Assembly: GCA_013115135.1 (NCBI GenBank)
Contig: JABANP010000057.1
Span: 62,001 to 126,000, forward strand
Length of the DNA stretch: 64,000 nucleotides
Reading direction: 5' to 3'
Source of the DNA: Perkinsus olseni
Taxonomy: Eukaryota; Perkinsozoa; Perkinsida; Perkinsidae
Of the stretch, positions 32,765 through 44,170 are shown piece after piece. The notes below the pieces were generated by a model. It was not told the DNA's origin and made no database searches. It was given only the letters and a program-made list of their open reading frames with translations. Position 1 is the stretch's first letter, and every line of letters starts with the position of its first letter. Both the position numbers and the translations under genes were made by a program.

Positions 32765-35700
32765 TCATCCCCCGTCCCGATAAGAGTCTTCCTCTCTACC
32801 ATCCTCAGCAGCAGTGGGGCCTCGAGTGAGCTTATGAGTAAGCCTAAACCACCAGAGACCGACAGCCCCAGCGCGACTGAGACGATGAACCATACACATT
32901 AGAGGGACTAGGAAGAGTACGGTTAAAGCACATCCAAACATCCACTTAACAGCCTCATCAGGAGGGACGTCAGAATGGTTGGTTATGAAGCCGACGGAAA
33001 CGAAGGCTATGGAAGCTAATAAGAGGGCAAGGATAGTCATGTCTATCCGATCTTGTAGACTAAGCCACATGAATCCTGAACCGTGCCCAGTACGGCAACC
33101 GATCTCAAGGAAGAAACTCCAGACAACTTCTCGGCAACGTTTATCGGCTATACACCCAGCCGTGTCCAGTGGCGTTAGACCCTCGTAGTTGGTGATATTG
33201 GCTGACGCATGACCTAGAGGGAGGAATAGAATACCATCACGAGAGGACTTAACTCACCTGTGCTGTACAGGATGGCACAGCAAGCCTTGATGAGATGGGT
33301 GGGACACTGAGTGGTAGCCCAATGTAGAGCAGTGCCACCCTTGTTGTGTGGGAGTATCATATCAATGCATTTGGGAGGCCCTCTATGCAGACTCGTAGCA
33401 GGAGGCGTAGAAGACCTCTCCGTTGCTGGACACGTACGTGATGGTGGCGTGAGAGGCGGTGCTGGATCGAGCAAATTCACATGCCATCCCATTTGATATC
33501 ATCACCTCGCTTCGCAGAGTCCTCAGTAACTACTGTGGGCATCGTTGAGAGCATCGGTAAGGAGCTCCTGGAAGGACAACAGACTACTGCTTGAAGGAGC
33601 TAAGCCTGACGAGCTGCATACTACTTCGGCATGAAGTCCCTTCTAAGGTGGGGTACATGTATACGGCCAAGTCGTCTTGCATGAGAGGCCATCAGTTGGA
33701 CGCAGTTCAATCTCCCAGCCATTATGGCCAGCTGCACCGGAGTGAGGGAGCCTGTGCAGATGGTCTTACCTGATAGAAAAGCAACAGCCCCTCCCTCGTC
33801 CCGAACATGCTGTTGCCCGACTACTCGTATCAGGGGCCTGGTTTGAAGGCATGTCAACTGTACACTCATCAGCTGGATTCTCGAAGGGGTTAACCCCAGC
33901 CTCCATGAAGATACGGCACAGCCTGCTGCAGCCAGCCCAGGCCGCCTGTCCGAATAGGATGAGCTTCTTCTGGGGCGAACAGTCCCTCAATAGCCGCCGT
34001 ATGTGGCTCTCGGTGAGAGGCCCCACGCCAAGCTCGTCGGCTATGATACTCCAAGGGAGGACCTACCGGTGACAGTGACGAATATGGCATGGTGTGGTAC
34101 GGGTATCACCACGGGTGGACCATCCTTGATCACACGACGATTAAAACGTGCCGATGTGTCGACAATGCGAAGGACATCCCGATCGAAGGCTATCGACAGC
34201 AGACGCCTCAGGCCACCGCAGGAGGCGGCGGGACGGTCAGAGGACCGCGGCCTTAGAGACTGCCTCAGCACGCTGGTGACTTGCGGATACCTAAAGGGAG
34301 TAGTACACAGGAGAACCAACCCCAGCTGTGGCCATACCCGGAGCAGATGTCCCTCTTCTGTGACTGTAGATCGGATGCAGGTGTATCACGGTACTTGTCA
34401 ATAGCCACGACCAGACGACGATAGATGTCCCCTCCTGCCCGCATTGGCGAGGTGACGACCTCAAGACCTGATACAACCGACGATGGTGATGATGCGCGCA
34501 GGCACCTGCTACCATAGACTCCTCGGGCGAGCTGGTCCTGCGCCTCGTCCAGGGACTGTACATGCGCGTCCACGAGATGTTTAACCCTCAGGAGCCCTTG
34601 GTCTTCCAAAGTGACCGGGGCCGCACAATGGACCAGCTCCGACGGTCTAGCTTTGACGCTATTAGGGTGGCCGTGAGTGAAGTCAGTAGTAGTAGGGTGA
34701 TAGCATTGCTGAGTATGACGCACGGCACTGTAGCATTGGGAGAGGACCACTGCGCAAGAGTAGACGTCCATGGCCTGACGGGAGTACACCGGCGATAATG
34801 ACAACTAAAAACATCTTTACCATTTCAGTGGCTGCGAGTCGGTGACGGTGCTGCGTGAGAGGCTTGCTATTATTGAGAACGACAGATGGATCGACGGCAG
34901 CCTCGGCCAGAGGTGTGTGGGTGGACGTGGAGCCCACTGCTGTCCCGAAGCTAGACTGCTGAGCCCACCTCTGGATCTATCACAGATGGTGGTGAGTGTA
35001 GCTGCAGTAGCAGCAGCCCACCTGTTCGGGTGCCGCCCAACCCACAACCTTCGATAAAGATGACCAGTCTGGCACTGGGCCCACTCCTTCGCCCTGCTTC
35101 TCATGCGTGTACGCCTCTGGCAGATCTCTAGGGCCTCCATCTTCCTTGGGTGATGATGATGATCTCATCTCTAACGCCACAGTGAGGCGAGTCCTCCTCC
35201 AAGATCTCACCTTGCCCCGAGCTAGAGCGTGATGTCTGGATAGTAGCAGCAGCCCAATCCATCAAGGCAATGGGCCTGTGATTGTGATAGACCTCCTCCA
35301 CACCCTCCTCAACATCCACGCTGCTGCCATAAGACTTCATAACGACTATGCTGCTAGGGTTAATGTTGCGGTGAACCACTCCCACATCATGGGCCACCTC
35401 AACCTAGTTGGATACTCTGCGAAAACTAGTGCGACTACCGTGAGGGCCTACCGCAGCTAGGAGGGCACTCATGAGGCCCTGAGCTTCCCCAAGGGTGTAA
35501 GGCGGTCGTCTGCCTTCTATGATATCCTGTCGGACGTCATAGTCTTGTCAAGCACATAGGGTGTTACTACTTCTAGTTCCTGTTCAAGTGTTGGGCCCTC
35601 GAACATGTCCATCACTGAGTAGCGTAGGCCCGAGCCTGTGCTGCCACAGTGGATCCAGCGAGGGAAAGGAGGGGGAGGGGTTAGGGCACTATCCCCAGAC

Positions 35701-36717
35701 TCCACCTTTCCGTAATCAGGAGAGATGATCTTCTCACCTGGAGGAAGCGGTAGCGGAGGGTTATCACAGCCCTTCTGCTATTACTCAGGTACTTATGCAC
35801 TTGGCATTCATTCATTATCATCGAGGTCTCGCCGTCCGTTTGAGGTCGATAGAAAAGCTTCACCGCCACCAAACGCGAAGTATCGTAGAGCAGCCCACCG
35901 TCTACTGCAGCACGGCTTGAGTTGATATGACTGGCACTCGATAAGAGTGACTGAGGGGGAAGTGCATGGGCGTTGAAACGCGCCTGCGGGCTCCTAGGGA
36001 CCTTAGCGTCGAGAATATCCTTTTCGCGCTCTGACCCTCGGCCAGACAGTATCGTCTGGATCGGCGTCGATGAGGATTTATTAGAGAGCCTCCTGCAAGT
36101 GGTGGGAGGGGGCTGGGCGGCGCCTGCACTACTAACCCTGTCTGGAGTGTCCTCTTGGCGGCACTTGAAGATAACTGATCTTGTGCCAGACCAAAGTACG
36201 TCGATGATGGTGTACACTCGGCCGATCCTCAGGCCTCGTACGCCCGGACCTCCACCATCGTACCCATCCAGAAGTATCGAGGTGTCTCCTGATGAGTCGT
36301 AGCATGACCACCATCTCTCGTGAAGCACTACTATCACTTCCCGAGTCCAGGAAGGCCTCAATAGCTTTATCAAGTACACTTTCTACATCCCTCAGCGCAG
36401 TCGGCAGTAGACGATGATCTCGCAGGAAGTGGTGTACCTCGCGTAGGGCCGCCGCTAGGGGCCTCGACTAAGGCCTCCTCTTCAATACCTCACTCTGGAC
36501 CACTGTCTGGTCGAGCTCCACTACAGTGATACAGCACAGAGCTCGGACAGCTGCGTCCTGTACCATCTCCCACACAACTTCACTGATGAGATCATCCGAT
36601 GCCTGATCACGATGGACTACCGATGGGCTACAGAGAGAGTGGTTGGGGCACCTCAGGTACTCCTGCGGCCCCTTCAAGGATCGATCCACGCCTGTCTGTG
36701 TTCGGGACGAGGTTCAT
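32765..36717 (-). CDS. Pseudokinase-ankyrin protein with C-terminal membrane segments
   Basis: Many short exons on the minus strand from about 36717. A kinase fold is traceable: degenerate glycine loop RVYTIIDVLWSGTRSVIFKC (about 36200), LVAVKLFY (VAIK Lys kept, about 35870), YSVMDMFEGPTLEQEL (hinge, 35610), catalytic loop VVHRNINPSSIVV (about 35370), ALMDWAAATI (DFG position, 35270), YSRQAMDVYSCAVVL (34780) and DRPAASCGGLRRLL (34210). In the catalytic loop the Asp, Lys and Asn of HRDLKPSN are N, N and S, so phosphotransfer is unlikely. Downstream come ankyrin-like pieces (LTPVQLAIMAGRLNCVQLM, KGGTALHWAT, NYEGLTPLDTAG) and two hydrophobic helices (MTILALLLASIAFVSVGF; FGCALTVLFLVPLMCMV). Continuity of kinase and ankyrin parts as one gene is inferred from spacing and strand; two genes are possible. 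Confidence 0.55.
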
Positions 36718-36787
36718 CCCTCGATGGGTTGGCGTCGACAAGATGGCAACAGCAAGCTGAGGGGAGGCGGCGTAGTGCTACGGGAAA

Positions 36788-38654
36788 TCATGGGGCAGCG
36801 GCCGCACCTCCGAGCGAGGCGTTGATCTTGGATACAAATTGTGGAGTGCTACGGAGCATAGCACCCATGTTCTTCGACAGGAGTTTTTGGCAGTAGGTAA
36901 GGCCTCGTATAAGAGGCTCTCGGTTGAGCAGTATAACCCTCGTACGCCATCTGAGGACTCGTTGCTGTCCCCTAAAGGCCATCGACCCCTACCTAGACTC
37001 CAGCGCATGATCTATGGTCCTGAGGTCTGTGATGCACCTTGCTACAGCGGCCGCTGGGGACGAGAAGAGCTTAGCCAGAGTCCAGAGCACCTGATGATGA
37101 TGGTCGGTGTTGTTATTGAAGCCCTTCCTAGTATGGAGAGTACATTGAGGCTCTCAGTCCTCTTAGTGTCATTGTAAAGGTGCTGATAGTAATTGTAGAC
37201 CTCTCGTGACCACATCCTTTTGGCCGTCTTATAGAAGTCTTGTTTATCCCCACCAGCATACTTGAGGATATCAGAATTGAGTGACTCCTTGTAGGGGTTG
37301 AGGGCTTCTAGTGAGGAGACCCTCCTCACTCTCCACTTGCCACAACACTGATGCTTCTATTATCCTCCCTTGTGGCAGGGACACAGCCACATCGAACTTA
37401 ACTTCACCTTGACTGAATCTAACTGCATCTTCCAAACTCATACTGAGGCCATTGCTATTGCTTATGACCTGCAGAAAAGCATCTCAACAGCATCTCAGCG
37501 AGGAATGGTCACCTTTCGCCCGGCTATGATCTCCTTAGGGGACCATCGGAGCTTTGGGAAGCTGTGGACCCACTGGCGGAAAGAATTCATATTCGGTCAT
37601 GGCCCTGTCCCTCTGTGCTGCCCCTCCCGATGATACTCTCGAAGCCAGCTTGGATGGGGACTGGGCTTCCCCAATGGATAGTATCCAATGCTTGTACGTG
37701 GTGCTCCACTGAGCTTCGACGGAATGACGAGAGTCCAAGCATGGCGCCTTGCGGAGAACGTGCTCGCTGAGGAGTCCCTCGGCCAAGAGCCTTGACAACT
37801 GAAGTATCCGAGGCTGAAGGTTGCATGTCACAAAGCACTGTCCCACCTGTCGATACACATGCGGTCCATCATAGCCAACAAGCTTCCTAGCAGCATAGTC
37901 CCATTTACCAATGCCAGTGATAGAGGTTAAAGATGCGTTCGGATGGAGACCACACTTGAGCTCGAGAAAGTACACCCCACGTGAAAGGGAACCCGTAGAA
38001 CGCGAAGGCGCCACAGTCGGCGTAGTCGCAGCAGCAGCGGCAGCCTGGAGGTTGAGGACGTTGAGGACAACCCTCTGGAGCTGCCCCGCGAATATCCTGG
38101 CTGTGACGTCACTGGGCCGGTCTAAGTAAACCTGATGATGAGATCGTGTTGATGTTGTCGGAGTTGCTGATAACGGTCGTCGACCTTCTCAAAGACGTCG
38201 ATGTCTCCCCAGTACTTGAACGCTAGATACCGATAGCTGCCAACGGGTGCTGGCATATCCTTGCCGATAGTGATCAGCTCGACGACCTCCTTCAATGCTG
38301 GAGAGTACCTTGAGGTCGAGCTCGCCTTTCGTGAGTGACAGCGGCTCACTACGTCCTAGCATCAAGTGGATGAGAGAGCCTTGAATCAACCCTAAGGCCA
38401 GTATCCTCCTCCTTGATGCTCTCAACGAACATGCGACTCGCCATACTCGTCTGAATGAGGGAATCGTCTATCTTGCTGCTGTCCATGTCCATTACTCTCT
38501 TCATTTGGGCGAAGGCACCTCGACTGGCCAAGGACGCCAGCTCTTCCTGTTTACTATCCTCACTTCTGGCACTGAGAGGCTCCTGCTGGTTTAGTCGGCT
38601 ATCGCAGGATACACCGATACCACAACCACCAGGACCAGAACACTCAAAAGGCAT
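36788..38654 (-). CDS. Putative nucleotidyltransferase-fold protein
   Basis: ATG 38654 opens MPFECSGPGGCGIG, then a polar helical region (FAQMKRVMDMDSSKIDD). A second exon has KEVVELITIGKDMPAPVGSY followed by KYWGDIDVFEKVDDRYQQL (about 38180-38300). The spacing G-S-x10-D-I-D-V fits the polymerase-beta/PAP nucleotidyltransferase signature, with the two Asp as metal ligands. Later exons read GVYFLELKCGLHPN (37960), a 37840-37900 stretch GYDGPHVYRQVGQ, NPYKESLNSDILKYAGGDKQ and DFYKTAKRMWSREVYNYYQHLY (37200-37290), and a C-terminus ending SLGGAAAAP at 36788. The overall order resembles large nucleotidyltransferase-like proteins found in some protists and giant viruses, but I cannot name the family. 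It is head-to-tail with the pseudokinase gene, 70 bp apart. Confidence 0.5.
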
Positions 38655-39703
38655 TCAAATCACTATCACTTCCAGAGCGCTGGTTCATTCACCACGCTGG
38701 TCGGACAGCGGGGGCAACAGACTGTTGCCTCTCCCGAATTCCAGGTGCTCTCTCGGGACGTGCAAAAGACGATCTTGGGAGCGCTACTAGAACTCGGGAG
38801 GGGCAGTCTACTGAGGCCAAATGGCAAAATCCCAAAGAAAGGGTAAAATTTACGAGTAGGGCAGCTGCAACACGCTCCACCACAGAAGCATGCTGTAGAT
38901 GGGAAGCTAGCGTTTCCTAGTCTAGAACGTTACAGAGGAATCGCTCCAACGACCGACACGAGAGAAGATCCGACGGCAGTAGAGAAGCCCATCCCATCCG
39001 CAACGCAACGTAACGCAACGCAACGCAACGCCTATTACCGGGGCATTACACGCCTATTGGCGTATCGCCCCTACCACGACCAATGCACTCACGGGCAGTA
39101 ACCAGTGGCAGCATCATCCCTCAACCCCCAAAATATGCAGTACGCACAGTGAAACATGATCTAAACGCTAAAGCAAAAAGTTTAAAGTGGCGAGGGTAAC
39201 GAGGGAATACAGCGACTAGTTCACAACTACAGTGTAATCGACTCTGAGTATCAGGCAATATCGTCGGGCAGCAATGTAGCCAATGCACAACCCGGACAGT
39301 ACCACAGTCATGGTAGCAATCGTAGCGGCGAATCGACAGCGTAGAGACGAGGAGGGGGCATAGATAGATGGAAAGTGGGGAGGAGGGAATTTTTACCGCC
39401 ACTCAGTCACCACCCGTTGGGTGATCGTCGAGTTCGGTATAGTCGGTCTAGCTTCGCATACTCCGAACGAGTATCACCCCCACGCCACGTTGGGGCGCTA
39501 GACCATATGGGAGATCCCATCCGCCGAGAGTGCCTTCTTTGAAGCGCCTGCGCGGGTCGGCAGGCAGCGACGGTAGATTGGTGACTCACCAATGGTGAGA
39601 GAGGAGTAGTGCTGTGTCGCAAGCGCTGCCGAAATGGATCCGCGAGAGAACCGAATCCGGAACAAGCCACCAAATCACTAGTCTCAAATGCCAACCGATC
39701 ACT
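38655..39703. other. Gene-free region with a short ACGCA microsatellite
   Basis: About 1 kb between the nucleotidyltransferase gene and the hAT-type element. It contains a microsatellite of five-base units (CAACG with one variant) at 39001-39031. Open frames here are short and show no domain. Confidence 0.4.
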
Positions 39704-39711
39704 AGTGGAAC

Positions 39712-40659
39712 CAGGGTGGTAAATTCAGGGAAGCATTGGGCAAAACTTCTTTCTTTCCGAAATTTCAAGGAAAATTTCCAGAATTTCCGGGAATTCAGGA
39801 AATATTCTATTAGGGCTTAACAGGGCGTTGGTACGCCCCAATCTCATGTAATCTTTGCCAGGCTGGGACTCTCTCTTAGTGCCAAAGCAGTAGCTGTTGT
39901 TTTCTGGATGAAATCCATGCTCGCGTCATCCATACGCTGCTTAACGACCGTAACTCAAGCCTTGAATTTCAAGGCCCTTGAATCAAGGGCCTGAGAGTCT
40001 CAGGCCCTTCAATTAAGGTCGTTAAGTCGGAGACCCTGGGGCCTGGGGCCCGTCTTCCAGCTGACGACCAGATCGTCACGATCTCCCGGGTACACGCGAA
40101 AGCCATGTAAGCACCTTGACAAGAGTCCAGCCGAATGTATATTTTTCATACGTGTATCAACAGGGTACGGCAATTCCATTGCCGCAACGGCTGCGGATGT
40201 CTTTAGGCACGTTCTAATTCGTGACTAGGAATACGACTCCGATTTCCAGTCTTCATTCGAGACTCGGAACTTCTGAGTCGGAAAGTTCTAGGCTAGAGCT
40301 TCTAGGCATGACTCATGGCCCCTGAGGTTATACTGCGATCCTCATACAATCTTCACGTCATATCCTTGAACTTATTCGTAACTTTCTCGACGATGGGACA
40401 TGTGCTCCGGAATGAGGCCTAAATTCTAGACTCTAACAATGTCACACCGTGTCATGCACAAAGAGTGCCAAGGTATCGGACGATGTCGCCGTACTCGGCA
40501 CTGATAAGTGCCGGCCTTAACAGCTTCCCGCAGCTCTCCTATAGGCTGTAGCCTAAAATTACTTAAATTTCGCTAAATTTCAGCCCCTGCCGAAATTTCC
40601 CGAAATTCCCGAAAATTTCCATCGGAAATTCCCATCCAGATTTCCGATTTACCACCCTG
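39712..40659. mobile_element. Non-autonomous hAT-type DNA transposon (948 bp)
   Basis: The ends are CAGGGTGGTAAAT and its reverse complement ATTTACCACCCTG, followed inwards by repeated GGGAATTTC/AAATTTCC subterminal motifs. It is flanked by an exact 8-bp target duplication, AGTGGAAC, at 39704-39711 and 40660-40667. CAGGG ends plus 8-bp duplication are hallmarks of hAT elements. The inside has no transposase frame. It does contain stacked palindromes at about 39966-40022 (AAGGCCCTTG / CAAGGGCCT / AGGCCCTT). Confidence 0.85.
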
Positions 40660-40667
40660 AGTGGAAC

Positions 40668-41206
40668 TCAATCCGAGCATCACAATCGGAAGTCATACGT
40701 TGAGCGATAGTAGCCTAGGTCCTAAGAGTAGTGGCTCAAATGACTAGTAATCACCCCAAATAGTCACTAGTACTAAGTCTATTGCAGACAATAAGTAGTC
40801 CACCGTAGAAACACTAGTAGTTCTCTCCAACCGACTAGTGAAACCAACGAACGTCGAACCAATGGACCAACTGTGAACCAACTTCGATCCAACTTCTAGT
40901 GCAAATCAGGCGAGTAGTTCAACCTGCGTCGAATACTATGTGTGGTAAAGTGCGCACACGAAGTGTTGGGGTTCTAGTGGATGTAAATCACACACAGTAG
41001 TCGGACGGCTGCAGATGTCGCAACAATGGGGAGCCTAGAGGTAGGCAAGGAGTGTACCTGTAAGCTCTGAAAGGGGTGCTGAGAGAGTTGCGACGGTCGT
41101 TGACTTCAAGATGGACTGCCGTAAATCCAACTCAAAGTATAACGCAACCTAGTCGAAGCTGCGAAAGAGGCTAGTTGATACGCTTGCGAGCGCAAGGAAT
41201 CAAAGG
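40668..41206. other. Old repeat-like DNA rich in ACTAGT motifs
   Basis: About 540 bases. The hexamer-like motif ACTAGT recurs at 40741-40850 and also in the left flank of the hAT element (39675-39706), so the element seems to have landed in an older repeat. No gene is seen. Confidence 0.4.
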
Positions 41207-41850
41207 GTTCACTAGAGGATCTAGCAACACTCGCAGCTGAGCCGCTAGACGTGCAACGTAAGATTAGGAGGTACTGAGCTGTGATGGAGATCGTTTCAAC
41301 CGACGCTACGCTTAGCCCATATACCATGAGCAACCCACAGCATAATGGAACATGTTACTAGGTTGTCGATGTGAGAGATATATGCGAGGAAGGCATAGAT
41401 AAAAGAACAGAGGGCGACTCGCCTGGGCGATGAACGCGCGATGCAGATGCGAGAGGAGATGTGTGCGGCCCGGGCAGCTCTCCGACGGAGGACGCTGCCC
41501 GGGCCGCAATATCGATATTGTGAGTCACAATTTGTGACTTCGTGGTTGAACATTGTCGCCGGCTTGCAAGGTTAAGGAAACGTACTCGCTGGGGTCCATT
41601 CGTACTGGCAAACATGGCATGCCGATCTTCCCGAGCAAACCGATAAGCGAAAATATGGGACACAGTATTTTGTAACTCGACCAGTATCTGTTTTGCCCAA
41701 GTACTTGGGTCACGTTTCGTAATAATCGCACATGACAGTGAGTGATGCATCAGTTGGCAGTATGGCCCAATCAGAGCTGCACAGAAGGCCTTTAATAGCG
41801 TTCCTGTCCCGAACCCGAACACCGAACACCGAAGCCCGGAACAAACATGC

Positions 41851-42595
41851 TCTGTCACTAAATTCTCAAGAACTGTCACTAAATTTCTCGCTCGCCCTAA
41901 AATAACGCGCGCTGCCTTGGGTTCCCTTCCGGTTTCGGGTTGCCTTGGGTTCCCTTCCGGTTTCGGGTTGCCTTGGGTTCCCTTCCGGTTTCGGGTTGCC
42001 TTGGGTTCCCTTCCGGTTTCGGGTTGCCTTGGGTTCCCTTCCGGTTTCGGGTGGGGTGTGGGCTTTTGATTTTTCTCGATTTCCGGCTCCCCGTCCTCCC
42101 TCCTCGGCTTTTTCTCTTTCGATGTCCTACTAAGACTACTCGCTCGCGGATCCTCTCTCCCCCAAGCCGTATGAATGGTCATTGGATAAACTTCCCCCAC
42201 TAGTAGTCCTTCCTCCCCCGCCAAGGCAGCAGTCACAGCTACTTAGATGACTATAGTACTATTTATATTGTTGTAATAGTATATTCATGCTTCCGTAATG
42301 GAGTGATTGACATTCAAGACTCCATGACTCTATGAGCGCAAGATTGTGCTCTTGAGAAACTGCAAGAGCGCAAGATTGTGCCAGCTAGGCTAATTGTGTC
42401 ATAGCTCCAAGACTATTATAATCATCTAATCCATTTACGCTACCCACTTGGCGTTGTGTATTGAGTCCTTGTAGTTACGCCGACATCGGATTACAAGGAA
42501 TTCGGACATTTGTCGATTATCAGGGCGCGCGCTATCTGCCGATCATCAGGGCGCGCGCTAAATTTAGTGACAGATTTAGAGAATTTAGTGACAGA
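41851..42595. mobile_element. 745-bp inverted-repeat element inside array unit 0
   Basis: The left end TCTGTCACTAAATTCTC and a second TGTCACTAAATTT are mirrored at the right end (AATTTAGTGACAG twice, ending ACAGA at 42595), giving arms of about 38 bp with a few mismatches. Inside are the 28-bp minisatellite, a direct repeat of GAGCGCAAGATTGTGC (about 42333 and 42367) and no convincing gene. No target-site duplication was identified. Interpretation as a MITE-like insertion rests on arm symmetry and on interrupting otherwise colinear array sequence. Confidence 0.55.
41914..42053. repeat. Minisatellite, 28-bp unit x 5
   Basis: Five head-to-tail copies of a 28-bp unit beginning GCCTTGGGTTCCCTTCCGG, starting at 41914, 41942, 41970, 41998 and 42026. 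The copies are identical apart from the last base or two. Because 28 is not a multiple of three, the repeat is translatable in all frames and explains a long accidental minus-strand open frame across it. Confidence 0.95.
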
Positions 42596-43150
42596 CCCTG
42601 GCAGTACCCCGAAGCCCAGCCCGGCTGCCGTGGCGTGCGCTTTCTTGTTTATGTTAGCGCGCGCCCCCAAATACGAAGTTCGCAGGCAGAGGCTCATCCA
42701 ACACGATTCAACCCCTCAGACAGTAGCATGTAGATCTCATCGCTGTTGGGGATATTCGGGCAATTTTTGTGCAAAATATGCCTCATTTGAAGCCTGCACG
42801 GCGTACAAACGCCAATTGTGAAACGTGCATCATTTTGGCAGCGGAGCGTAGTTCTGTCCCTTTTGTGCGCCACGTCACCCGAATTTCCCATGAGAAATGG
42901 TTGGTTTGTGGCGTGGATGTTTTCGTTTGACATGAGCCTTTGCAGGATTACTCATATGCATGGTTTGAGTACTCGTGCAAAGTTTGAGAAAATTTTATAG
43001 GCTAATTTCGAAAATCGCTCCGATTCGATGCAGATGTAATATGGTTGTTTCCGGTGGCAGAGACCACCCGCGCTCGCCCTAGGCCCTCGCGGGGCCCTTC
43101 CCGCTCGGGCTAACATTTGTGAGGTACCCCGCATGGAACTCGCCCTCCGT

Positions 43151-44170
43151 TCACCTAGAGACCGAACGTCCAGAGGCCGCTAGAAGCTTAAATAGGGGCA
43201 AGAACTATCGCAGAGATAGCAGGGAGAGTTCGGAGAGACGGCACGAGAGGCTCGTCGCCGCCGAAATTGTACCGGAAGGCCGTTGCAGTCCTGTACCCAA
43301 GAGGGCGAACGGGCAAGGCTGCAGCGAAGCGATCGACGAGCAACGAGCTAAAAACAGAGTGACACAGAAATACAGCGGGGAACTTGATACGCATAGAGCG
43401 GTCCGGGTAAGCGCCCACACGTGGTCTCTTACCCGGACCGCAGAAGGCAAAGTTTGAGGTTCGTAGGATGGTGGGCGTGCGCTAACGAAGCTGCGCAGTT
43501 GTACGTCGCGCGCGGCTGTCCCTGTCGTGCGGCCATGTTGTGCGGTGCATTTAGCGCGCGCCCGCCGAGCAGGCTGGACGGTGTACAGCTCTGTAGGGGC
43601 ATATATGCGAGGGAAGAGTGGACAAAGCAGATGCTCATGGACGAAAGAAGTGTTGGGGGAGCATGGCGCATATGGGAGCCGTGGTAGTCCACGAACGACG
43701 TACGCAAGTTCCCGCACGGTGTGTGCAGCGCAGTTGGCGCCATACGAAGCGGATAGTCGGCCAGTACGTTGAACAGGTTGCTAGAAGTTTGTTTACGAAC
43801 TTTCACGCCACCAGGGCCCCGCCTTGTGGAGATATACGCGCGTGACGTCGATGCAAAGAGCGAAAAGTGCAAAACATGCGGCGTGACGTGAGCGGAGCGA
43901 TTGTCCCGTAGTGACGTAACTTTACACACTTATTTTGAGCTAACTAGGCTATAGATTGACACCGGGACAAGTCGAATGTGATTTTTGGGGTATGTGTAAT
44001 CGTGCAAAGTTTGAGGAAAATTGAATGGTAAACAGCGAAAAGACCCTTCGTTGCTGCAGTCTGGTAGTAGGATCAAGCGGTGAGGATCACCCGAGCGCGC
44101 GCCCGCACGGGCCCTCCCCGCGCGGGCGAACAGTGTGAATGGGTGGGGTGGGATCGCCGCTTTCCACCGT
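43151..44170. repeat. Array unit 1, type A (about 1020 bp)
   Basis: It starts TCACCTAGAGACCGAACGTC. The hairpin is at 43398-43441 (14-bp arms GCGGTCCGGGTAAG / CTTACCCGGACCGC, 16-nt loop). The GCGCGCGCCC motif appears at 43555 and 44095. Three TGACGT sites lie at 43843, 43884 and 43912. Short open frames repeat with the unit and are not taken as genes. Confidence 0.9.

Larger units (their letters stand above)
41207..43150. repeat. Array unit 0: diverged founder-like unit, split by a 745-bp insertion
   Basis: The left edge TTCACTAGAG with GAGCCGCTAGACG resembles the TTCACCTAGAG...GAGGCCGCTAGAAG start of the intact units. A hairpin lies at 41464-41506 (13-bp arms, GCGGCCCGGGCAG). After the insertion (41851-42595) the unit resumes with GGCGTGCGCTTTCTT...TTAGCGCGCGCCC and GCGGAGCGTAGTTCTGTC, colinear with the B units, and ends CCCGCATGGAACTCG before unit 1. 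It is much more diverged than the others. Confidence 0.6.

Noticed and set aside
41914..42053. CRISPR-like repeat
   Set aside because: The 28-bp copies are directly adjacent with no spacers, and the context is eukaryotic.
41358..42236. 292-codon minus-strand open frame with KPEGNPRQPETGRE-type repeats
   Set aside because: It runs across the 28-bp minisatellite and two unrelated repeat boundaries; the repeat lacks stops in this frame, which explains the length.
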